Part shown: piece after piece, positions 33,399 through 38,648 of the stretch
How positions within the stretch are numbered: the stretch's first letter is position 1
How the letters are laid out: every line of letters begins with the position of its first letter
Source of the DNA: Clostridiales bacterium
GTDB taxonomy: Bacteria > Bacillota > Clostridia > Lachnospirales > Lachnospiraceae
Assembly (NCBI GenBank): GCA_012512855.1
Contig: JAAZDK010000006.1
Span: forward strand, 1 to 38,648
Reading direction: 5' to 3'
DNA: 38,648 bases
Position numbers and translations under genes: made by a program
The notes under the pieces: model-generated
The model's database searches: none
What the model saw: the letters and a program-made list of their open reading frames with translations, nothing else
What the model was told of the DNA's origin: nothing

Positions 33399-34244
33399 TT
33401 AATTATGTCTGAGAATTAGTGATAAAAGCAAGGTAGCAAAGAAAATCAACGCAGCAATGATTACTATGGTTGGACCTGCGGCAAAACCTGCATAAAAGGA
33501 AATAATAAGGCCGCATATTCCTGAAAAGAGAGATATTATCACTGAAAAAAGATGGTACTCCCTCACATTTGAGGCCATATTTCTGCTGGCAGCCGCCGGC
33601 AGAATCAGCAGGGCATTAATTATCAATATACCTATCCACCTGACTGATGACATAACAATTACAGCAATTAATACGCTGAATAAATCCTCCAGCAGCGCAA
33701 CCCGTATATTTTTGCTTTTTGCCAGGGTTTCATTAATACTTATGGCATTCAGCTTATTAAAGCAGAATAACCAAAAAAGCAAGGAAACAATAAATATTAT
33801 AAGGAGATAACCTATCTCATCCCAGCTGATGCTTAATATGTCTCCAACCAGAAGAGCCGAATATTTTGCAAAATTTCCTCCCCTTGACAAAACAACCAGG
33901 CCTATGGCCATTGAAAGGGAAGCAAAGACCGAGATCACCGTATCTGAAGAGACGGTTTTTTTTCTTTTTATCCTGTTCAGCAGCAAAGCAAAGACAACGG
34001 CAAATATAAGCATTGACAGATTAACATCGCTTATTCCGAAAATTGCTCCAATAGCAACTCCGGTCAGGGCGCTGTGTCCCAAAGCATCTGAAAAGAAGGC
34101 CATTTTATTGTTTACTATCATTGTTCCCATGCTGCCAAACATGGGTGATATTATGATTATGGCCAATAAAGCATTTTTCATGAAATTATATTCCGTCCAG
34201 GAAAAGGGCAGAATGCTTTCAATTATCTTATACACTGTATTCAT
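33399..34244 (-). CDS. Metal ABC transporter permease (ZnuB/MntB type)
   Basis: A 281-residue membrane permease of the ABC-3 family with about eight hydrophobic segments. Typical stretches are GSMGTMIVNNKMAFFSDALGHSALTGVAIG, LLVGDILSISWDEIGYL and GILIINALLILPAAASRNMA. These match permeases that bring in zinc or manganese. The ATG at 34244 follows GGGGGA; an earlier ATG at 34268 directly follows the stop of the ATPase gene but has a poor site. It is last in the operon binding protein-ATPase-permease. Confidence 0.93.
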   Translation of the reverse strand: MNTVYKIIESILPFSWTEYNFMKNALLAIIIISPMFGSMGTMIVNNKMAFFSDALGHSALTGVAIGAIFGISDVNLSMLIFAVVFALLLNRIKRKKTVSSDTVISVFASLSMAIGLVVLSRGGNFAKYSALLVGDILSISWDEIGYLLIIFIVSLLFWLFCFNKLNAISINETLAKSKNIRVALLEDLFSVLIAVIVMSSVRWIGILIINALLILPAAASRNMASNVREYHLFSVIISLFSGICGLIISFYAGFAAGPTIVIIAALIFFATLLLSLILRHN

Positions 34245-34268
34245 TTTATATCCCCCTGTATCCTGCAT

Positions 34269-35039
34269 TCATCCAAAGACCATCTGAAAGTCCTCACTTG
34301 ACAGAACCTCCTCAGGAGTGCCTTCCTTTACAATAACCTTATCCAATAAAATCACATGGTCGGCATATTTGCGGACAAAGTCAAAGTCGTGGGAAACAAT
34401 AATCATTGCCAGGTCATAATTGCTTTTTAATTTTGCTATATTCTGATAAAACAGCTGCCGCCCGTTTCTGTCAATTCCTGATACCGGCTCATCCAGCAAC
34501 AGCAGATTAGGGATAGGTGTTACCGCTATACTCAGAAGCAGTCGCTGAAGCTCCCCTCCTGACAAATCGCAGGCCCTCTTGTCTATAAGATCCTCGGCAT
34601 CAAATATTGCCAGCTGCTCCTTAACCCTTTGATATATCTTTTTACTCTTATACATAAAGGCAGGAGCATTGCTGATATATGAGGCAAACAGGTCGTATAC
34701 GCTCATGGGTGTGTTTTTCCCCAGATTTATATACTGGGGTACATAGCCTATACTTAAATTCTCAACCGTCCTGTTCCTTAGGTCGGTAAACTCAATGCTG
34801 CCCTCATGCTTTATCTCGCCCAGTATTGCTTTAATCAATGTAGATTTGCCGGCTCCGTTCCTGCCTATCAGGACGGTAATTTTTCCACAATGGATATGCA
34901 GATTTATCTTGTCAATAATAAGCTGTCTGCCCTTTCTTACCGTTATGTTATTTGCCTTTATGCAATGAAGCCCGCATGCCGCTTCACTTGTGGCAGCGGC
35001 CTTAATCCTTGGTTTGATTTTATCCATTATCCCGAACAT
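34269..35039 (-). CDS. Metal ABC transporter ATP-binding protein (ZnuC/MntA type)
   Basis: A 256-residue ATPase with Walker A GRNGAGKST (59-67), the Q-loop GYVPQYINLGKNTPMSVYDLF, signature LSGGELQR, Walker B LLLLDEP and the switch His in IIVSHDF. The first 28 residues (MFGIMDKIKPRIKAAATSEAACGLHCIKA) extend beyond the usual ATPase start. The ATG at 35039 follows GGGTGG; a GTG at 35048 is possible. It lies between the binding protein and permease genes with only a few bases of spacing. Confidence 0.94.
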   Translation of the reverse strand: MFGIMDKIKPRIKAAATSEAACGLHCIKANNITVRKGRQLIIDKINLHIHCGKITVLIGRNGAGKSTLIKAILGEIKHEGSIEFTDLRNRTVENLSIGYVPQYINLGKNTPMSVYDLFASYISNAPAFMYKSKKIYQRVKEQLAIFDAEDLIDKRACDLSGGELQRLLLSIAVTPIPNLLLLDEPVSGIDRNGRQLFYQNIAKLKSNYDLAMIIVSHDFDFVRKYADHVILLDKVIVKEGTPEEVLSSEDFQMVFG

Positions 35040-35049
35040 AAATACCACC

Positions 35050-36015
35050 CTATCCCTGATTAAACAAAGCTGATTCCAGCACCTTTATATTCTTTTCCAT
35101 GGCCTCAATATATGATTCCTTTGAACCGTTACCGGTAACGGCTGAATCGATTATATAGGCCTTGGCGCTTGTTTCAGCTTCTATTCTCTTAGCAACCGAG
35201 TCGCTGTATTGCTCCTCGGTGAAGAGATAACTAATCTCATCATTATTCACATCGTCAATAATTGCTGCTATTTCCTCTGCGCTGAGGCTTGTATCATGGT
35301 CCAGGGGAATCGAATAAGCTACAGGCATACCAATCCGCTTTGCAATGTAGGCAAATGCATCATGAAAAATAACCGCCTTGGCAGAATTTTTTCCTGCTGC
35401 CAGGTATTTTTCCTTAATTTCATCTAGCCGCAGGTCGATCTCCTCTATCCTGCGTATATAGGCATCTGCATTTTCTGTCAGCCTTTCTTTGATTTTTGAC
35501 GCATCCAGCTTCTTTGAGCCGGTTGCTTTGGAGCTATTTAAATCAAGATAGGAAATTATTGCATCTCTGACATTCTCTATCTGCCTAATATAAAGATCCG
35601 GGTCAAGCCATACATGAGAATTATCCTGATAAAGCTCTATATCCTTGCTGGCATCAATAATCGTCAAGTCAGGATAGTTGGCTTTTATATCCTGCAGGAA
35701 GGCCTCCATACCGCCGCCATTTATGACAAGAATATCGGCCTCCGATATATTTTTCATATCCTGGCTTGTAAGCTGATAATCATGCAGGCAGCCTGTATCA
35801 AGATCCGTCAGGCTTTTAACCTCAACCTCATTGATATTATCAAATAAATTTAATCCAATAAGATACACGGGATAGAAGGTGCTGACCAGCTTCAGCTTTG
35901 CTTCTTCCGCTCCTTCTTTGTCAGAAGCACTATCCTTTGTAATTGCTATGAAAACTGCCGCTACAGCTGTTATGAGAACCATTAGTAATATTATAAATAA
36001 GAGCTTTCGTTTCAT
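35050..36015 (-). CDS. Metal ABC transporter substrate-binding protein (ZnuA type)
   Basis: A 321-residue cluster A-1 (ZnuA/TroA) binding protein. A hydrophobic N-terminus (about 5-25) is followed by VSTFYPVYLIGLNLF, CLHDYQLTSQDMKNISEADILVINGGGMEAFL, NSHVWLDPDLY and VIFHDAFAYIAKRIGMP. These hold the three metal-binding His, and TEEQYSDS probably gives the acidic ligand. There is no lipobox Cys, so it is anchored by the N-terminal helix or secreted, unlike most Firmicute homologues. No His-rich loop is present. The ATG at 36015 follows CGGAGA. First gene of the operon, with an operator-bearing promoter upstream. Confidence 0.92.
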   Translation of the reverse strand: MKRKLLFIILLMVLITAVAAVFIAITKDSASDKEGAEEAKLKLVSTFYPVYLIGLNLFDNINEVEVKSLTDLDTGCLHDYQLTSQDMKNISEADILVINGGGMEAFLQDIKANYPDLTIIDASKDIELYQDNSHVWLDPDLYIRQIENVRDAIISYLDLNSSKATGSKKLDASKIKERLTENADAYIRRIEEIDLRLDEIKEKYLAAGKNSAKAVIFHDAFAYIAKRIGMPVAYSIPLDHDTSLSAEEIAAIIDDVNNDEISYLFTEEQYSDSVAKRIEAETSAKAYIIDSAVTGNGSKESYIEAMEKNIKVLESALFNQG

Positions 36016-36072
36016 ATATATTCTCCGTTTCTGTCTGGCAATAAAATTTGCCGTTCCGATATATGTCCGGTT

Positions 36073-36097
36073 GTTATTGCAACTCATTTGCAATAAC
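36073..36097 (-). promoter_or_regulatory. Operator-like inverted repeat at the metal transporter promoter
   Basis: GTTATTGCAA (36073-36082) and its exact complement TTGCAATAAC (36088-36097) flank five bases. The core is TTGCAA-N5-TTGCAA. It lies just downstream of the -10 element, where a bound repressor would block initiation. A Fur-family metal regulator (Zur-, Mur- or Nur-like) is the natural candidate, but this is inference from position and gene content. Confidence 0.7.
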
Positions 36098-36099
36098 TA

Positions 36100-36129
36100 A
36101 TTATATTATAAAGTATTAACTGATGTCAA
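36100..36129 (-). promoter_or_regulatory. Promoter of the metal ABC transporter operon
   Basis: On the minus strand a perfect TTGACA (36129-36124) and TATAAT (36105-36100) are separated by 18 bases. A second TATAAT overlaps in the spacer (36110-36105). The inverted-repeat operator follows within three bases. Confidence 0.8.
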
Positions 36130-36199
36130 CTTTTTAGTCCAGGCCTGCCGGTATTTCCTTTTTGAACTCTTTATGATCCTGTTGCATCTTCTATAGCTA

Positions 36200-36326
36200 T
36201 TTTCTGCATCTTATGATTGCTTTTTATTTTTATGGACAGTATGCCTGCTTTTATAATTTTCTGCATATTACAAGGCATTTCTCTGCCCACATTTATTTTT
36301 CTGCCTGCATTTAAATAATTTTCTGC
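36200..36326 (+). repeat. Spaced TTTTCTGC direct repeats
   Basis: TTTTCTGC occurs at 36200, 36257, 36297 and 36319, with a variant TTCTCTGC at 36279. The last four are 18-22 bp apart, about two turns of the helix. They lie in the divergent region between the metal transporter and the ECF S-component gene, ending about 80 bases before the latter. They could be protein-binding sites; no partner is known. The rest of 36130-36403 is AT-rich without other visible features. Confidence 0.5.
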
Positions 36327-36403
36327 CACGACTTAATATTGTATTATGGAATTATATATGTTATTATTTCAAATATTAAAAGCTCTTAAGCATGGGAGGT
36401 TAT

Positions 36404-36919
36404 ATGAGGAATAACAATTATATCATCAAATTGGTTACTGCTGCGCTAATGTCTGCAATAACCTGTGTGGTAACTATGATGGTACCGATAAAGATCCCCT
36501 TTGGTAACGGTGGCTATATCCATCCGGGTGATGCCTTTGTACTGCTGTCAGGTATCATTCTGGGTCCCGTATACGGTGGCTTTGCTGCGGGAATCGGTTC
36601 CATGATGGCAGATCTTTTATCTCCTTATATCATGTATGCTCCCGCTACATTTATAATTAAGCTTCTTGCAGCATTAACAGCCTCTTATTCATACAGAAGG
36701 CTGCGCAAAGGCTCCCTCCTGCTGGCAGGTGCTCTAAGCGGAATAATCGTCACACTAGGATATCTTTTATGTGACTCAATCTTCTATGGCACCTTTCAGA
36801 CAGCTATTGTGGCTGTGCCCTTTAATTTGCTGCAAAATATTATGGGGATAATAATTGCAATGATTATACTGCCTTTGCTAATAAAGGTTCCCCAAATCAG
36901 AATGATGCTAAAGGATTAG
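36404..36919 (+). CDS. ECF transporter S component
   Basis: The substrate-binding membrane subunit of an energy-coupling factor vitamin transporter. The 172 residues have five or six hydrophobic segments and the family pattern GGYIHPGDAFVLLSGIILGPVYGGFAAGIGSMMADLL, then APATFIIKLLAAL. The substrate cannot be read from sequence; related S components carry pyrimidine- or vitamin-type compounds. The ATG at 36404 follows GGGAGG; an ATG at 36392 lies upstream of that site. The shared ECF ATPases and T component must be elsewhere. Confidence 0.88.
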   Translation: MRNNNYIIKLVTAALMSAITCVVTMMVPIKIPFGNGGYIHPGDAFVLLSGIILGPVYGGFAAGIGSMMADLLSPYIMYAPATFIIKLLAALTASYSYRRLRKGSLLLAGALSGIIVTLGYLLCDSIFYGTFQTAIVAVPFNLLQNIMGIIIAMIILPLLIKVPQIRMMLKD

Positions 36920-37072
36920 CTTTTCCCGGCATATCCTGTCAAAATGGCAGGACTGCTTATCAATATACTATCTATTGGATTGGTTTGCAAACTGGTATAA
37001 ACTACGATTGCTTATTCTTTTGATTTATAGATATTATTAGATAAAATAACTCGTATCTGATGGATTCCACTG

Positions 37073-37101
37073 TTGACAATAAAACTCTACATACCTATAA
37101 T
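37073..37101 (+). promoter_or_regulatory. Promoter of the ZTP riboswitch-pflB unit
   Basis: A perfect TTGACA (37073-37078) and a perfect TATAAT (37096-37101), with 17 bases between, match the housekeeping consensus exactly. The start is near 37108, right at the riboswitch. The stretch 36920-37072 shows nothing else beyond a weak TCCTGTC/GGCAGGA hairpin. Confidence 0.9.
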
Positions 37102-37107
37102 TAAAGT

Positions 37108-37238
37108 ATATCGGAACTGGCGGATATGTGGGTTACCACAGGGGACCGATATCTGGGCTTCACAGAAATAATGAAAAATATATCGAAGCCTATGTAATGA
37201 ATGTCGACCGCCTGGGCAAACGCTCAGGCGGTTTTTTA
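37108..37238 (+). promoter_or_regulatory. ZTP/ZMP riboswitch (pfl motif) with terminator
   Basis: The plus strand has the two conserved halves of the pfl motif: CGGAACTGGCGG...GTGGGTTACCACAGGGGACCG (about 37112-37148) and CCGCCTGGGCA (37208-37218). The second half also begins the terminator: CCGCCTGGGC pairs with GCTCAGGCGG, then TTTTTTATTTT. Binding of ZMP or ZTP, signals of folate one-carbon shortage, should hold the second half in the aptamer, prevent the terminator and let pflB be transcribed. PFL makes formate that can feed the one-carbon pool. Confidence 0.95.
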
Positions 37239-37356
37239 TTTTGTCAAATTGTCTAATTTTTATCAGTTGTTATTATGCCGGCTAATACCGGCTTGAGCTA
37301 ATAATGCTAATTAAATGTTTTAGCCGGTCATGTGCAGGCAAAGATACACGCAGGCT

Positions 37357-37390
37357 TTGTCTTTACAAGATAATTTCTGTACAAGACAAT
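37357..37390 (+). other. Hairpin in the pflB leader
   Basis: TTGTCTT pairs with AAGACAA, enclosing TAC/GTA and AGA/TCT pairs. This long stem-loop ends about ten bases before the pflB ribosome binding site GGAGG (37401-37405). It has no T-run and may be an mRNA-stability or processing element. A separate GCCGG/CCGGC hairpin lies near 37277-37292. Confidence 0.4.
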
Positions 37391-37412
37391 AAAACTTAAT
37401 GGAGGTATTATA

Positions 37413-38648
37413 ATGAAGGCATGGAATGGTTTTAAAGAGGGCAGATGGCAGAAGGAAATTGATGTCAGAGATTTTATTCTATGCAACTATACTGCTTATT
37501 ACGGTGATGAAAGCTTTCTTGCACCTGCAACCGAGAGAACAATCAGGCTGAATGAAAAATATCAGGAGCTTTGCAGGCTTGAGCGTCAAAAGGGCGTGTT
37601 ATCAATCAATACTGAAAAGGTAAGCTCGCTACTGACCTATGAGCCTGCATATCTTGACAGGGAAAATGAAATTATTGTGGGATTTCAGACTGATGCTCCC
37701 TTAAAAAGGGGAGTCAATCCCTTCGGAGGCATAAGAATGGCAAGGCAGGCTTGCGAGGCCTACGGCTATAGCCTGTCTGAGGAAATAGAACAGCATTTTC
37801 TTTATCGTACCACCCATAATGATGGGGTATTCAGAGTATATACACCTGAAATGAGGAAGGCCAGAAGAAGCGGAGTTATAACAGGCTTGCCTGATGCATA
37901 CGGCAGAGGTCGTATAATAGGCGATTACCGCAGAGTTCCCCTTTACGGTGTTGATTTTTTGATAAAGCAAAAGGAAAATGACAAGCTTATGCTGGGAATG
38001 CACCAAATGGATGATGAAACTATAAGGACCCTGGAGGAGCTCTACAGGCAGATTGACTTCCTTGCCAAGCTTAAGGAAATGGCAGCCGGATATGGCTTTG
38101 ACATATCCCGTCCGGCTGAAAATGCGCAGGAGGCCGTACAATGGCTGTACTTTGCATATCTTGGAGCCATAAAAGAGCAAAACGGCGCCGCTATGTCATT
38201 GGGCCGCACATCCACTTTCCTTGATATTTATTTCGAAAGGGATTTAAATGCCGGTTTGATTACAGAAAGCCAGGCCCAGGAAATAATAGACCAGTTTGTT
38301 CTCAAGCTTCGCATGGCCAGGCAGCTGAGAACTCCCGAATATAACGAGCTTTTTGCCGGTGACCCCACATGGGTAACCGAATCTATAGGCGGCATGGGCG
38401 AAGACGGCCGCAGCCTTGTTACAAAGACAAGCTACCGCTTCCTCCACACCCTTACCAACCTCTCTCCAGCTCCGGAACCAAATCTGACTGTATTGTGGTC
38501 CAGCAGGCTTCCCGAGAACTTCAAAAAGTATTGTGCTAAAATGTCCATTGAAACAAACTCAATTCAATATGAAAATGACGATCTTATGCGGGAGCGATTC
38601 GGAGATGATTATGGAATAGCCTGCTGCGTATCGGCTATGAAAATTGGC
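37413..38648 (+). CDS. pflB: Pyruvate formate-lyase (formate C-acetyltransferase), cut by window edge
   Basis: This glycyl-radical enzyme splits pyruvate with CoA into acetyl-CoA and formate in anaerobic fermentation. The first 412 codons are present, out of about 750 in the family. [22 protein letters not shown], the [19 protein letters not shown] segment, [20 protein letters not shown] and the catalytic Cys pair ACCVSAM (Cys404-Cys405, equal to 418-419 in E. coli) are all visible. The Gly-radical loop lies beyond the right edge. GGAGG precedes the ATG by seven bases. A ZTP riboswitch controls it, and pflA is expected downstream. Confidence 0.97.
   Translation, partial: MKAWNGFKEGRWQKEIDVRDFILCNYTAYYGDESFLAPATERTIRLNEKYQELCRLERQKGVLSINTEKVSSLLTYEPAYLDRENEIIVGFQTDAPLKRGVNPFGGIRMARQACEAYGYSLSEEIEQHFLYRTTHNDGVFRVYTPEMRKARRSGVITGLPDAYGRGRIIGDYRRVPLYGVDFLIKQKENDKLMLGMHQMDDETIRTLEELYRQIDFLAKLKEMAAGYGFDISRPAENAQEAVQWLYFAYLGAIKEQNGAAMSLGRTSTFLDIYFERDLNAGLITESQAQEIIDQFVLKLRMARQLRTPEYNELFAGDPTWVTESIGGMGEDGRSLVTKTSYRFLHTLTNLSPAPEPNLTVLWSSRLPENFKKYCAKMSIETNSIQYENDDLMRERFGDDYGIACCVSAMKIG

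Noticed and set aside
37701-38180. Minus-strand frame of 159 codons inside pflB
   Set aside because: Antisense to conserved pyruvate formate-lyase sequence; no independent support.

Overview
The window comes from a low-GC, spore-forming, anaerobic Firmicute, most likely a member of the Lachnospiraceae (Clostridium cluster XIVa). Evidence for this is the SpoIIAA-SpoIIAB-SigF and SpoVAC-D-E(b) clusters without SpoVAA/AB, pyruvate formate-lyase behind a ZTP ('pfl') riboswitch, small DUF4250 and DUF6514 proteins, and strong AGGAGG-type ribosome binding sites. No rRNA, tRNA, insertion sequence, prophage or CRISPR array was seen. Most of the window reads as chromosomal core.

Layout. 1-2712 (minus): L-arabinose isomerase, cut by the left edge, behind an AraC-type regulator with an unusual repeat-rich N-terminus. 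3113-6746: small housekeeping genes (two-helix membrane protein, RarA, DUF4250, VanZ-like, YigZ/IMPACT, DUF6514), several packed tail to tail. 7186-9861 (plus): a class A penicillin-binding protein behind a striking palindrome. 9967-14198 (minus): the forespore cluster spoIIAA-spoIIAB-sigF, a 51-residue membrane protein, and spoVAC-spoVAD-spoVAE. 14339-15934 (minus): a zinc-ribbon/TPR membrane protein and a 49-residue protein. 16343-17203 (plus): YihY-type membrane protein. 17218-19713 (minus): large SpoIID/LytB-domain protein with an SLH-like segment. 20032-24872 (minus): a four-gene ABC exporter operon of the GldA/GldF/GldG type ending in a DUF4340 protein. 25149-27574 (minus): lysine riboswitch, dapA and dapB; a rod-like structured RNA element lies between riboswitch and dapA. 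27781-28413 (minus): tandem OB-fold SSB-like protein. 28910-30742 (plus): TypA/BipA. 30954-33033 (minus): an HTH-Panacea (DUF4065) protein and an AI-2E/PerM-family protein. 33399-36015 (minus): zinc/manganese-type ABC importer under a consensus promoter with a perfect inverted-repeat operator. 36404-36919 (plus): ECF transporter S component. 37073-end (plus): consensus promoter, ZTP riboswitch, terminator and pflB, cut by the right edge.

How it fits together. The sigF and spoVA genes make the forespore sigma factor and the dipicolinate channel. dapA and dapB supply the lysine/diaminopimelate branch, which also feeds peptidoglycan (PBP1A) and dipicolinate. Two metabolite riboswitches were recognised with high confidence. 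Several other non-coding signals are not explained by standard features: an array of six TTCTATAGAA-type palindromes upstream of the lysine-riboswitch promoter, the rod RNA, a 13-bp palindrome directly before the PBP1A ribosome binding site, and a terminator-like hairpin in front of spoIIAA.

Limits. All family assignments rest on reading motifs. No database search or folding program was run. Start codons were chosen from ribosome binding sites and often shorten the longest possible reading frame.
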